Positions 50,504 through 61,348 of a DNA stretch of 64,000 bases are shown here, one piece after another (within the stretch, counting starts at the first letter, position 1; every line of letters starts with the position of its first letter). A model generated the notes under the pieces. The model searched no databases. It was not told where the DNA came from and saw nothing but the letters and a program-made list of their open reading frames with translations. The DNA comes from Arenimonas composti TR7-09 = DSM 18010 (GTDB lineage: Bacteria > Pseudomonadota > Gammaproteobacteria > Xanthomonadales > Xanthomonadaceae). The stretch spans positions 106,072 through 170,071 of the forward strand of contig NZ_KE384525.1 in the NCBI RefSeq assembly GCF_000426365.1, written 5' to 3'. A program made the position numbers and the translations under genes.

Positions 50504-51317
50504 CTTTCCGCCGGCGCCACAGCCCCCGGACCACGAGGAACAGGATCCAGCCGGCGACCGCGAACGGCAGCAGGGCCACTGCGATCGTGATCAGCACGGC
50601 GGTGCTGGCGTCGAGGATGTCGACCGCTTCGTGCAGGGCGTCGCCGATCTCGGAGGTCTCGAGGGTGACGCCGTCGGTACGGAAGTTCAGGGTCAGCAGG
50701 TTGGTGCGGATGCGCCGCTGCTGCATCGCGGCCTCCTGTTCGGCGTATTGCAGCTCGGCCTCGATCTGCGCGAGCTGGCCGCTCAGCGACACCAGGGCGT
50801 CGGCGGCGAGGTCGTCGCGGTCGAGGTATTCGAGCAGCCGCGCGTGCTGCTTCTCGAGGCGGCTGCGGCGCAGGCCGTTGTCGCGCACCGCATCGGCCAG
50901 GTCCTCGGCGCTGGTCGACCGCGCCGCCAGCTCGCCACCCTCGGCGGCCAGCGCGACCAGCGGCTGGATCGCCTCCGGCACCGCGCGCACGCGCAGGTTG
51001 CCCGAGGGATGGTCCCCGGCCTGCTGCGATTCGCCGAGCACGGTGCAGTCGCCGAAGCGGCGCTGCATGCAGGCCTCGCGCACCGCGTCGACGCGGGCGC
51101 CGATCTGGGCGGCGTCGACCCGGATGGTGGCGTCGTGGCTGTAGGCGAGGAAGCTGCCTTCGGCATTCGTCTGGCCGACGAAGCCGTCGGCGCCGCGCTC
51201 CCGCCCGCCTTCCGCCACCGGCGCCGACGCGGGCGCTCCGGCCTGGTCGACCTTGTGGCATCCCCCGACCGCCAGCACCAGGGCCAGGGTCCACACCATC
51301 GTCCGCATCGTCGCCAT
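50469..51317 (-). CDS. DUF4349 lipoprotein
   Basis: A 282-residue protein starting at ATG 51317 with AGGAGG upstream. The signal peptide ends AVGGC, a lipobox. The DUF4349 domain (about 55-265) has a helical coiled-coil middle (SRLEKQHARLLEYLDRDDLAADAL) and a C-terminal transmembrane helix (about 243-264). The function of DUF4349 proteins is unknown. The last 10 residues (RSERRVTSNE) are encoded by repeat units, and the TAA stop is part of a GAGTAACGAG unit. Confidence 0.88.
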   Translation of the reverse strand: MATMRTMVWTLALVLAVGGCHKVDQAGAPASAPVAEGGRERGADGFVGQTNAEGSFLAYSHDATIRVDAAQIGARVDAVREACMQRRFGDCTVLGESQQAGDHPSGNLRVRAVPEAIQPLVALAAEGGELAARSTSAEDLADAVRDNGLRRSRLEKQHARLLEYLDRDDLAADALVSLSGQLAQIEAELQYAEQEAAMQQRRIRTNLLTLNFRTDGVTLETSEIGDALHEAVDILDASTAVLITIAVALLPFAVAGWILFLVVRGLWRRRKARSERRVTSNE

Positions 51318-51409
51318 GCCGCGCCTCCTGTCGATCGCAGGGTATCGGAACGCCCGACCGCCGCGAACGGGGTTGGTTCCCGGCGACGGTATCATCGCCA
51401 TCCCTTTCC

Positions 51410-52645
51410 ATGGACTTTGGCATGGCCGGCGAAGACATCGACGTGCTGGTGATCGGTGGCGGCGCCGCCGGCCTGATGTGCGCGCTGACCGCCGGCGCCC
51501 GCGGCCGCCGCGTGCGGGTGATCGAACACGCCAACCGCTGTGGCAAGAAGATCCTGATGTCGGGCGGCGGCCGCTGCAATTTCACCAACACCGGCACCAC
51601 GCCGGCGAATTTCCTGTCGGCCAATCCGCATTTCTGCAAGTCGGCGCTGGCGCGTTACCGCCCCGACGACTTCATCGCGATGGTCGATGCGCACCGCATC
51701 GGCTGGCACGAGAAGGAACTCGGGCAGCTCTTCTGCGACGAGTCCTCGAAGCGGATCGTCGCGATGCTGCTCGAGGAGAACCGGCGCGCCGGCGTGCGCA
51801 TTCACACCGCGACCGCGGTCGCCGGCATCGACGCGCTGCCCGGCGGCGGCTTCCGCGTGCACAGCGAGCCCAGCCATGCCGGCGGCAGCCGCGGCGAAGG
51901 CATCGCCGCGACCTTCGACGCCGCAGCGCTGGTGGTGGCCACCGGCGGCCTGTCGATCCCGAGCCTCGGCGCCACCGGCTTCGGCTACGAGCTCGCGCGC
52001 CGCTTCGGGCACACGCTCGTGCCGACCCGCGCCGGACTGGTGCCGCTGACGCTGTCCGGGAAACACCAGGAGCACTACGCCGACCTCGCCGGCGTCGCCG
52101 TGCACGTGTCGGCCCGCTGCGGCAAGGCGCGTTTCGACAACGCGATGCTGGTGACCCACCGCGGCCTCAGCGGCCCGGCGATCCTGCAGATCTCGAACTA
52201 CTGGGAGCCCGGTCGCGAGCTCTGGCTGGACCTGCTGCCGGAGCTCGACGCCGAGGCGTGGCTGCTGCATCGCCAGCAGGAACATCCCGACGCGCTGCTG
52301 CAGACCGCGCTCGCCGACGTGTTCCCGAAACGCTTCGCGCAGCGCCTGTGCGACCAGTGGTTCGGCAACCGGCCGCTGCGCCAGTACACGCACCGGCAGC
52401 TGCCGGAGATCGCCGCGAAACTCGCGCACTGGCCGATCACCGCCAGCGGCACCGAGGGCTACCGCACCGCCGAAGTCACCCTCGGCGGCGTCGATACCCG
52501 CGAGATCTCGTCGAGCACGATGGCGTCGAAGAAACAGCCGGGCCTGTACTTCGTCGGCGAAGTCCTCGACGTCACCGGCTGGCTCGGCGGCTACAACTTC
52601 CAGTGGGCCTGGGCCAGCGGCCGCGCGGCGGGCGAGGCGGTCTAA
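51410..52645 (+). CDS. HI0933/BaiN family flavoprotein
   Basis: A 411-residue FAD-dependent oxidoreductase. VLVIGGGAAGLMCALTAGARG (about 14-34), the SGGGRCNFTN motif (about 51-60) and the C-terminal GLYFVGEVLDVTGWLGGYNFQWAWASG are the hallmarks of this widespread family (YhiN, BaiN). Only the gut BaiN is known biochemically; the general substrate is unknown. ATG at 51410 is used; an ATG at 51422 is equally possible. It is divergent from the DUF4349 gene with 92 bases between starts. Confidence 0.9.
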   Translation: MDFGMAGEDIDVLVIGGGAAGLMCALTAGARGRRVRVIEHANRCGKKILMSGGGRCNFTNTGTTPANFLSANPHFCKSALARYRPDDFIAMVDAHRIGWHEKELGQLFCDESSKRIVAMLLEENRRAGVRIHTATAVAGIDALPGGGFRVHSEPSHAGGSRGEGIAATFDAAALVVATGGLSIPSLGATGFGYELARRFGHTLVPTRAGLVPLTLSGKHQEHYADLAGVAVHVSARCGKARFDNAMLVTHRGLSGPAILQISNYWEPGRELWLDLLPELDAEAWLLHRQQEHPDALLQTALADVFPKRFAQRLCDQWFGNRPLRQYTHRQLPEIAAKLAHWPITASGTEGYRTAEVTLGGVDTREISSSTMASKKQPGLYFVGEVLDVTGWLGGYNFQWAWASGRAAGEAV

Positions 52646-52660
52646 CTCCCACGCCCCCCT

Positions 52661-52684
52661 GTAGGAGCGGCTTCAGCCGCGATA
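52661..52684. repeat. REP element after the flavoprotein gene
   Basis: A perfect GTAGGAGCGGCTTCAGCCGC element plus GATA, 15 bases after the flavoprotein stop and directly before a GAGTAACGAG-type repeat. Confidence 0.92.
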
Positions 52685-52686
52685 CC

Positions 52687-52838
52687 AGGAACGAGCGGAG
52701 AGTAACGAGTAACGAGTGAAAGCCCGCGCCTCCGGCGCGGACGCGCTGCGCTCGAGTGGAGAGATAGTGGGTGCGCCGCGCCCTTCGCGCGCAGCGCGCG
52801 TGTCCACTCGTTACTCGCTGCTCTCCACTCGTTACTCG
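52687..52838. repeat. GAGTAACGAG-type inverted repeat, copy 2
   Basis: Left arm about 52687-52720 (AGAGTAACGAGTAACGAGTG) and right arm about 52800-52838 (CACTCGTTACTCGCTGCTC, then a second unit) enclose a GC-rich CCCGCGCCTCCGGCGCGGAC segment homologous to that in copy 1 at 50373. The right arm supplies the TAA stop of the DUF885 gene. Confidence 0.85.
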
Positions 52839-54646
52839 ATCGGCTCGTCGAGCAACAGCTGCCGCGCATACCGCACCGGCGGTGCGCCGTAGGACAGCAT
52901 GCGGTCGTGGAAGTCCTTCAGGTCGAAGGCGGCGCCCCACTTCGCCTCGGCGGCGCGGCGGGCGTCGAAGTGTTCCTGGGCACCGACGAAGTAGGTCGCG
53001 AGCTGGGTCGACGACAGCTGCGCCCGCACCCACTTGCCCTCGGCTTCGCTGGCCTGCTGGAAGGTCTGGCGGACCATCAGGTCCATCGCCTGTTCCTTCG
53101 TCCAGCCCTCGACGTGCACGCCCTGGTCCAGGATCGCGTTGGCGACGGCGCGCGCGTAGAACTTCAGCTGCATCAGGCGGAACAGCGGGTCGTTGTCGAG
53201 GTAGCCGGCGTCGGCGACCATGCGCTCGGTGTAGACCGCCCAGCCCTCGGCGAACGGGCCGGAACGCAGCACCGCGCGCAGCACCGACGGATGGTTCGCC
53301 GAATGCGCGCCCTCGAGGTAATGCCCCGGCATCGCCTCGTGGATCGTCAGCACGTGGATCAGGAACTTGTTGTACTCGCGCAGGAAGGAGTCGACCTGTT
53401 CCTGCGTCCATTCCTCCGGGATCGGCGAGATCGCGTAGTAGGTGTCGAGCCCCTTGTCGAGCGGGCCCGGCGAATCGCAGTAGGCGACCGAGAACCCGCG
53501 CTGGAACTCCGGCATCAGGATGATCTGCACCGGCGCGTCCGGCACCGTCACCAGGTCCTTCTCGCGCACGAAGGCGGTGGCGACCTCCAGCGTGTGCCGG
53601 GCGAAATCGACGACCTCGTCGCGCGCCGGCCGCTCGGCGTAGGCCAGTTCCAGCGCCGCTTCGATCGCCGCCTGCTGCTGGTCGGCATCCGGCGTGTCCG
53701 GCGTCGGCGGCGCGCCCTCGCGGCCGGCGAGCACGCTGCGCGCGACCAGGTACATCTCGTCGCGCACGCGCGCGAGTTCGGCGGTCGCCCGGTCGCGGAT
53801 CTCCTGCCGCGACAGCGACGAGTTCAGCGCGAAGCGCAGCTGCTGGTCGTACTTCTCGGCACCGATGCGGAAATCGCCCTTCGCGTTCGGCACCAGGGTG
53901 GCGTCGATCCAGGCCTGGTGCTCGTCCAGCGCCGTGCGCAGCGCAGCCATCGCCGCGTCGAGGCGCGCGCGTTCCTCGCCCTGCAGCTGGTCCGCCGCCG
54001 GGATGATGAACTGCTCGAGCAGACCGGCGACGCCGGCGTTCTGCCGCGAATAGGTCTGCGCATGCGTCGGCGGCACCCGTGCCGGCTCGAGGTTGGCGCG
54101 CGCCTGCGCCAGCAGCGCCGGAATCGCCTCCATGCGCGCGGTCGCCGAACGCAGGCGATCCGGCATGGGCGCGAATTCGCGCGCCATCAGCGAGTAGATC
54201 GCGCCGCCGGCCAGGCCGCTGTAGACCTGCGGGTCCCAGGCCCAGCGCTGCATCACTTCCTCGTCCCAGATGCCGTATTCGAGCTGGTTGCGCAGGATCG
54301 CGGCGTCGACCTGGTTCTCGCGCGACAGCGTCGCGACGTCGATCGCGTCGAGGTCGGCGAGCAGCGAGCGCGCGGTCGCCAGGCTCTTCGCGCGGCCCTC
54401 GGCACTCATGTCGTCGACGAGATGATCGTGCCGGTGCTCGCCGATGCCGGTCGCCGAGACCGGGCTCATCGCCAGCAGGTCGTCGAGCGCGCGCTGCGAC
54501 AGCGCCGCGAAGGCCGCATCGGCGGCCGACTGTGCGGGCGCGGCGGCGGCCGCGTCGGCCGCCGGGGCGGCGGCGCCGGTGGATGCAGGGTCGCCGCAGG
54601 CGGCGAGCGCGAGGACGAGGGCGAGGACGAGCGGCGTGCGACGCAT
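52832..54646 (-). CDS. DUF885 family metallopeptidase, lipoprotein
   Basis: A 604-residue exported protein with a lipobox (LALAAC, Cys17) after a short signal peptide. The DUF885 domain covers the rest. TIHEAMPGHYLEG carries a HExxPGH zinc motif and EGWAVYTERM provides a downstream Glu. The family contains carboxypeptidase-like and aminopeptidase-like enzymes; the substrate is not known. The final residues DEPIE are followed by a TAA that belongs to a GAGTAACGAG repeat. It is divergent from the acyl-CoA dehydrogenase gene (118 bases). Confidence 0.9.
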   Translation of the reverse strand: MRRTPLVLALVLALAACGDPASTGAAAPAADAAAAAPAQSAADAAFAALSQRALDDLLAMSPVSATGIGEHRHDHLVDDMSAEGRAKSLATARSLLADLDAIDVATLSRENQVDAAILRNQLEYGIWDEEVMQRWAWDPQVYSGLAGGAIYSLMAREFAPMPDRLRSATARMEAIPALLAQARANLEPARVPPTHAQTYSRQNAGVAGLLEQFIIPAADQLQGEERARLDAAMAALRTALDEHQAWIDATLVPNAKGDFRIGAEKYDQQLRFALNSSLSRQEIRDRATAELARVRDEMYLVARSVLAGREGAPPTPDTPDADQQQAAIEAALELAYAERPARDEVVDFARHTLEVATAFVREKDLVTVPDAPVQIILMPEFQRGFSVAYCDSPGPLDKGLDTYYAISPIPEEWTQEQVDSFLREYNKFLIHVLTIHEAMPGHYLEGAHSANHPSVLRAVLRSGPFAEGWAVYTERMVADAGYLDNDPLFRLMQLKFYARAVANAILDQGVHVEGWTKEQAMDLMVRQTFQQASEAEGKWVRAQLSSTQLATYFVGAQEHFDARRAAEAKWGAAFDLKDFHDRMLSYGAPPVRYARQLLLDEPIE

Positions 54647-54764
54647 GGCGGGTTTCCCGGATTCAGAACGCCGGGACTATAGGCCGATCGCGCCGGAGCC
54701 GCCCCTGCCGGTTGGCCGTACGGACCAGTATGGTAGAGTCGCCGGCGAACTTCCGGAGCCCGTC

Positions 54765-56546
<1,782 letters not shown>

Positions 56547-56561
56547 TCCCCGCCCCCTCCT

Positions 56562-56640
56562 GTAGGAGCGGCTTCAGCCGCGATGCTCTTCCTGCGGGTC
56601 GGTGGGAGGAAGAGAGCATCGCGGCTGAAGCCGCTCCTAC
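56562..56640. repeat. inverted pair of REP elements (BIME-like)
   Basis: Two perfect REP copies in opposite orientation (56562-56585 and 56617-56640), with complementary GATGCTCT/AGAGCATC continuing inward and about 20 bases of loop. The structure fills the convergent gap between the acyl-CoA dehydrogenase and DUF1415 genes. The right copy supplies the TAG stop of the DUF1415 gene. Confidence 0.92.
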
Positions 56641-57227
56641 GGTGGGGGGGCGCGCTTGAAGAGCGCGTCCCAGCCGGCGCGCCCGAGTCGGCGCAACGTC
56701 TCGATGTTGGCCTCGTAGATGCGTTCCGCCTCCGGGAACGCGGCGACCGCGCGATCGACGCTGTCCTCGCGCAGCAGGTGCAGGGTCGGATACGGCGAGC
56801 GGTTGCTGAAGTTGGCGATGTCGTCCTCGCCCTCGCTGTCGGCGAAGCGGTAGTGCGGGTGGAAGCTGGCGACCTGCAGCACGCCGTCGAGCCCGAGTTC
56901 CTCGACGGCCGCATCGGCGAGATCGAGGAAGTCGTTGTAGTCGAGGAAATCGCCCAGTACCTCCGGGTGGATCAGCAGCGTCGTCTCGATGTCGCCCGGG
57001 TCGGCGGCGGCGAGCAGCTGCAGTTCGTGCAGCAGGTCGGCCAGCAGTGCCTCGACGTCGCCGGCATGACTGACCACGTAGCGGATCTGCCGTTTGACGT
57101 GCACCGCCTTCGCGAAGGGGCACAGGTTCAGGCCGATCACCGCCTTCTCGAGCCAGACGCGGGTCGCCGCGACGACGTGGGCGTCGGTATCCCCGGGAGC
57201 GGGGGTGGACGACGGATGCCGGGGCAT
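56637..57227 (-). CDS. DUF1415 family protein
   Basis: A 196-residue cytoplasmic protein of the DUF1415 family, recognised by TRVWLEKAVIGLNLCPFAKAV near residues 23-43 and LQVASFHPHYRFADSEGEDDIANFSNRSPYPTLHLLRE-type continuity (residues about 115-150, with NRSPYPTLHLLRE). The conserved Cys in NLCPFA suggests redox or metal binding but the function is unknown. The ATG at 57227 has AGGAGG upstream. The TAG stop comes from a REP element. It is divergent from the Wsp-like operon. Confidence 0.88.
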   Translation of the reverse strand: MPRHPSSTPAPGDTDAHVVAATRVWLEKAVIGLNLCPFAKAVHVKRQIRYVVSHAGDVEALLADLLHELQLLAAADPGDIETTLLIHPEVLGDFLDYNDFLDLADAAVEELGLDGVLQVASFHPHYRFADSEGEDDIANFSNRSPYPTLHLLREDSVDRAVAAFPEAERIYEANIETLRRLGRAGWDALFKRAPPP

Positions 57228-57326
57228 GGCGACCTCCTGCCGGTGGATCCGGTGCGGGTCCGGAAGTCTGCCACGCGCCGCGGCGACGTGTTCAAATGGC
57301 GACGTCACGTTCAGGGGGAAGTGGCG

Positions 57327-58976
57327 ATGCGCGAGTCCTTGCTTGCCGGGAAGCTCACCTTGCTGGTGTTCGCTTTCGCGGTGCTGTTCCTGATCTTCGG
57401 CTTCACCACCTGGCGCACCCTCGAAGAGGTGCGGGTCAAAGGCCCGATCTACACGGAGATCATCCTCGGCGAGGATCTGATCGCCGACGTACTGCCGCCG
57501 CCGGCCTACATCATCGAGTCCTATCTGCTCGCCCTGCAGATGGCCGACGAGACCGACGCGACCAAGATCTCCAAGCTCGTCGACCGCGGCGACACGCTGC
57601 GCCAGCAGTTCGAGGCGCGGCAGGCCTTCTGGGACCGCACGCTTCCGGAGAGCGAGTTGCGCGACAACATGGTCGGCCTCGCCAATCGCCACGCCCAGGA
57701 CTTCTTCCGCCTGCGCGAGGAGCAGTTCGTGCCGGCCATCCGCGCCGGCGACCAGGAACGCGCGCGCCGGGCGCTGGCGCAGATGGGCGCGGCCTACGAG
57801 AAGCATCGCCTGGCGGTCGACCGCGTCGTCGAGATCTCGACCGCGAACAACATCGCCTACGAGGCCTCCGCCGAGAACGTCGTCGCGACCCGCACGCGCA
57901 CGTTGCTGTTCCTCGGCACCGCGATCCTGCTGGTCGTCACCTTCATGGCCCTGTACGCGCACCGCTCGGCGCGCACGCTGTCGAGCCGCATCCAGCTCGC
58001 CGCCGGCATCGCCCACCAGGTCGCTTCCGGTGACCTCGCGACCGAGGTGCCGACCACCGACGGCCGCGACGAGGCCGGCCAGCTGCTCAACGCGATCGCC
58101 GGCATGACCCGCAGCCTGCGCGCCCTGGTCACCCGCGCCAAGCAGGCCTCGATCGAGCTGATGAGCACGGCGACCGAGTTCGCCGCGACCAGCCGCCAGC
58201 AGGAAGCGACGGTGCAGAGCTTCGGCGCCTCGACCAGCGAGATCGCCGCCGCGGTCAAGCAGATCAGCGCGACCAGCCAGGAACTGATGTCGACGATGGA
58301 CGGCGTCAACACCGTCGCCGGCCAGACCGCCACCCTCGCCGAGGAAGGCCAGGCCGGCCTGCGCAACCTCGACACGACGATGGAGCGCATGGCCCAGGCC
58401 GCGAACACCATGGCCGCCCGCCTCGCCGCGATCCGCGAGGAAGCCGCCGAGATCACCGGTGTCGTCACCACGATCTCGAAGGTCGCCGACCAGACCAACC
58501 TGCTGTCGATCAACGCCGCGATCGAGGCCGAGAAGGCCGGCGAGCAGGGCCTGGGCTTCCTGGTGCTGGCGCGCGAGATCCGCCGCCTCGCCGACCAGAC
58601 CGCGGTGGCGACGCTCGACATCGAGCAGATGGTGAAGCAGATGCAGGGCGCGGTTTCTGCCGGTGTGATGGAGATCGACCGCTTCGCCGAGGAAGTGCGC
58701 AGCGGCGTCGGCAATGTCGCCCGTGTCGGCGGCCAGTTCGGCCAGATCATCGGCCAGGTCAAGACGCTGTCGGAACGCTTCGACGCGGTGAACCACGGCA
58801 TGAAGAGCCAGAGCCAGGGCGCCCGCCAGATCGGCGACGCGATGGGCCAGCTGATCGAGGGCGCACGCCAGACCTCGGTGTCGCTGCGCGAGTTCAACAG
58901 CGCCACCGAGAGCCTGCGCGACGCGGTCTCCGTGCTGAAACAGGAGATCGCCCAGTTCAACGTCGGCGGCAACTGA
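57327..58976 (+). CDS. wspA: WspA-like methyl-accepting chemotaxis protein
   Basis: A 549-residue transmembrane receptor: helices at about 9-27 and 192-211, a periplasmic four-helix-bundle-like domain between them (LPPPAYIIESYLLALQM near 56-72), HAMP (about 213-265) and a coiled-coil signalling domain. The tip region reads DQTNLLSINAAIEAEKAG with the EAEKAGEQG form seen in WspA rather than the usual EAARAGE, and the ADQTAVATLDIEQMVKQMQ following it is also WspA-like. It heads an operon with CheW, CheR-TPR, CheW and CheA-REC genes. In Pseudomonas WspA senses surface contact. Confidence 0.88.
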   Translation: MRESLLAGKLTLLVFAFAVLFLIFGFTTWRTLEEVRVKGPIYTEIILGEDLIADVLPPPAYIIESYLLALQMADETDATKISKLVDRGDTLRQQFEARQAFWDRTLPESELRDNMVGLANRHAQDFFRLREEQFVPAIRAGDQERARRALAQMGAAYEKHRLAVDRVVEISTANNIAYEASAENVVATRTRTLLFLGTAILLVVTFMALYAHRSARTLSSRIQLAAGIAHQVASGDLATEVPTTDGRDEAGQLLNAIAGMTRSLRALVTRAKQASIELMSTATEFAATSRQQEATVQSFGASTSEIAAAVKQISATSQELMSTMDGVNTVAGQTATLAEEGQAGLRNLDTTMERMAQAANTMAARLAAIREEAAEITGVVTTISKVADQTNLLSINAAIEAEKAGEQGLGFLVLAREIRRLADQTAVATLDIEQMVKQMQGAVSAGVMEIDRFAEEVRSGVGNVARVGGQFGQIIGQVKTLSERFDAVNHGMKSQSQGARQIGDAMGQLIEGARQTSVSLREFNSATESLRDAVSVLKQEIAQFNVGGN

Positions 58977-58989
58977 GCCGGCGCTGTCG

Positions 58990-59439
58990 ATGCTCGCGCT
59001 CTGCTTCAGCATCGGCGAGCTGCGCCTGGCGCTGCCGGGCCGCTGCGTCGTCGAGGTGCTGCCGCGGCACGTACTGCGGCCGGTCGCGCTCGCACCCGCG
59101 GCGGTCACCGGCCTGCTGCCCTTCCGCGGGGCGCTGGTGCCGGTCGTGGACCTCTGCCGGCTGGTGCTGCAGCGCGATGCCCGGCCCGTGCATTCGAGCC
59201 GCATCGTGATCGTGTCGGTCGCCGAACAGACCGGCGGCGCGCGCCTGGTCGGCCTGCTCGCCGAGGACGTGCTCGACCTGGTGCCGGCCGGCGAAACCGT
59301 CCCCGGCCTGCAACTCGCCGACGCCCCGTGGCTCGGCGCGCACCTGGCCGAACCGCCGGGGCTGCCGCAGCTGCTCGATCCGTCGCGGCTGCTGCCGGAC
59401 GAGCTGGCGGCGCTGTTCGTCGCGGACGCCGCCGCATGA
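58990..59439 (+). CDS. wspB: CheW-like adaptor (WspB position)
   Basis: A 149-residue CheW-domain protein that would couple the receptor to the CheA kinase. The CheW fold is seen in ALCFSIGELRLALPGRCVVEVLPR and LLPFRGALVPVVDLCRLVL, which correspond to the conserved GxxxPVVDL strand. It starts 13 bases after the receptor gene and its stop overlaps the next ATG (ATGA). Its position (second gene) matches wspB. Confidence 0.87.
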   Translation: MLALCFSIGELRLALPGRCVVEVLPRHVLRPVALAPAAVTGLLPFRGALVPVVDLCRLVLQRDARPVHSSRIVIVSVAEQTGGARLVGLLAEDVLDLVPAGETVPGLQLADAPWLGAHLAEPPGLPQLLDPSRLLPDELAALFVADAAA

Positions 59440-60713
59440 GCCGCGAGGCCCTGCTGGACCTGCTGCGCGAGCGCATCGGCCTGGATCCGGCGACGCTCGG
59501 CGAGCGCGTGATCGACGATGCCTGCGCCGAGGCCCGTCGCCGCCTCGGCGTCGCCGACGACCTGGCGCTGCACGCGCGCGTCGTCGGTGATGGCCAGGCC
59601 TGGACCGCCTGCGTCGAAGCCTTCACGGTGCCCGAGAGCTGGTTCTTCCGGGCCGGCGAACAGTTCGCCGACCTCGCGCGGCATGCACGTGCCCTGCCCG
59701 CGCGCCCCTATCGGGTGCTCTGCCTGCCGTCCGCCGCCGGCGAGGAAGCGTGGTCGGCGGCGATCTCGCTGCTCGACGCCGGCCTGGCGCCCGGCGAGTT
59801 CGAGGTGCTCGGCATCGACGTGTCGCCGGCGGCGATCGCGAAGGCCGGTGCCGGCCTCTACCGCCGCTCGGTCTTCCGCGGGCAGACGCCGCCGGCGACC
59901 TGGCTGCACCCGGCCGGCGAGGGCGGCTACCGGGTCGACCCGCTGCTGCGCCGCTGCGTGCGTTTCCGGACCGGCAATGCGCTCGATCCGCGCCTGCTCG
60001 CCGACGAGGCGCCGTTCGCCGCGGTGTTCTGCCGCAATCTGCTGATCTACCTGCATGCCGACGCGCGCCGGCGGGTGCTGCTGGCGCTGCTCTCGCGCCT
60101 GCGACCGGACGGGCTGCTGTTCGCCGGCCAGGCCGAGGTGCTCAGCAGTTTCGACCAGCGCCTGCAGCCCTGGCCCGGCGGCAGTCCGCTGACCTTCGTG
60201 ACCGCCACCGGCAGCCGCGCGGCCGGCGAAACGCCGGCATCGCGCCGGGAATCGCCGGCGGCGCCCGCGCCGATGCCGCGGCCGGCGACTGCCGCCGCGG
60301 CCGCGCCCCCCGCTTCCCGCCCGCCGCCGCCCCGCCCGGCGCCGCCACCTGCGGCCGCCGTGCCCGACGACGCCGATACCGCGGTCGCCGCCGACCCGAT
60401 CGCCGAGGCGCACCGGCTCGCCGATGCCGGCCGCGTCGGCGAAGCGCGCGCGGCCTGCCTGGCGCAGCTTTCGCGCCGGCCCGACGACGTCGCCGCGCTG
60501 TTCCTGCTCGGCCTGCTGGAATCGGCGGCCGGCGACATCGACGCCGCCGACCGCGCCTTCGGCCAGGTGCTCTACCTCGACCGCGGCCACCTCGACGCGC
60601 TCGAGCAGCGCATCGCCCTCGCCGAACGCCGCGGTGAACGTGGCCGCGCCGCCGACCTGCGCGCCCGCGCCGGCCGCCTGCGCAATCGCGCGACGCCCGG
60701 AGGTGCCGCATGA
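59436..60713 (+). CDS. wspC: CheR-type methyltransferase with TPR (WspC-like)
   Basis: A 425-residue protein. The CheR methyltransferase domain (about 1-265) has FTVPESWFFR, the SAM loop SAAGEEAWSAA (in place of the usual SxGEEPYSxA) and VFCRNLLIYL. A Pro/Ala linker (about 270-320) leads to a C-terminal TPR-like segment (about 325-405; AEAHRLADAGRVGEARAACLAQL). CheR fused to TPR is the WspC architecture; WspC methylates WspA and sets adaptation. It overlaps both neighbours by ATGA. Confidence 0.9.
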   Translation: MSREALLDLLRERIGLDPATLGERVIDDACAEARRRLGVADDLALHARVVGDGQAWTACVEAFTVPESWFFRAGEQFADLARHARALPARPYRVLCLPSAAGEEAWSAAISLLDAGLAPGEFEVLGIDVSPAAIAKAGAGLYRRSVFRGQTPPATWLHPAGEGGYRVDPLLRRCVRFRTGNALDPRLLADEAPFAAVFCRNLLIYLHADARRRVLLALLSRLRPDGLLFAGQAEVLSSFDQRLQPWPGGSPLTFVTATGSRAAGETPASRRESPAAPAPMPRPATAAAAAPPASRPPPPRPAPPPAAAVPDDADTAVAADPIAEAHRLADAGRVGEARAACLAQLSRRPDDVAALFLLGLLESAAGDIDAADRAFGQVLYLDRGHLDALEQRIALAERRGERGRAADLRARAGRLRNRATPGGAA

Positions 60714-61348
60714 ACGCCGTGGCCCATTGCTGGCGCACGATCGGCGTGCACGGCGGCGACCACAGCTGCGAACGCCTCGCCGAGGTCCTGCACTGCCGCA
60801 ACTGCCCAGTGTTCTCCGGCGCCGCGCGCAACCTGCTGCAGCGCGAATCGGCGGCCGTGGCCGACGACGCCGGCCTCGACGACGCCGGCGCCGGCGCCGG
60901 CCGCGCGACCGCGCTGGTGTTCCGCATCGGCCGCCAGTGGCTCGGGCTGCCGCCGGCGCTGGTCGGCGAGGTCGGTGCCGACCCGCCGGTCCGCCGGCTC
61001 GCGCACCGCACCGCCGGCCGCATCGAAGGCGTCGTCAACGTCCGCGGCGAACTGCGGCTGTGCATCGCTTTCGGCGAACTGCTCGGGCTCGGCCGCCGCA
61101 CCGAGTCCGGGCGCGGCACCCGCCTGGTGCTGATCGAGGACGCCGGTGGCCCGCTGGCCTTCCGCTGCGACGAAGTGCGCGGCCTGGTCGGCTACCCGCC
61201 CGAGCGCGAGACGCCGCCGCCGGACACCCTGCGCGCCCCGCTCGACGAATGCGTGCGCGCGCTGCTGCCCGAGGACGACGGCGTCGCGGTGGCGCTGCTC
61301 GACGGCGAGGCGGTGGCGCGACTGCTGCGCGCGGCGGTGTTCGGATGA
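60710..61348 (+). CDS. wspD: second CheW-like adaptor (WspD position)
   Basis: A 212-residue CheW protein with an N-terminal extension that contains a Cys/His-rich segment (HCRNCPVFSGAARNLL, about 28-43), as in WspD, before the CheW domain (about 67-210; GRIEGVVNVRGELRLCIAFGELLGL). It sits between the CheR and CheA genes and overlaps both by four bases, matching the fourth gene of wsp operons. Confidence 0.9.
   Translation: MNAVAHCWRTIGVHGGDHSCERLAEVLHCRNCPVFSGAARNLLQRESAAVADDAGLDDAGAGAGRATALVFRIGRQWLGLPPALVGEVGADPPVRRLAHRTAGRIEGVVNVRGELRLCIAFGELLGLGRRTESGRGTRLVLIEDAGGPLAFRCDEVRGLVGYPPERETPPPDTLRAPLDECVRALLPEDDGVAVALLDGEAVARLLRAAVFG

Noticed and set aside
56637-60590. A 1317-codon open frame running antisense through the Wsp-like operon
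   Set aside because: Only its last 196 codons (the DUF1415 protein) have a ribosome-binding site and family similarity; the rest is antisense to genuine chemosensory genes.
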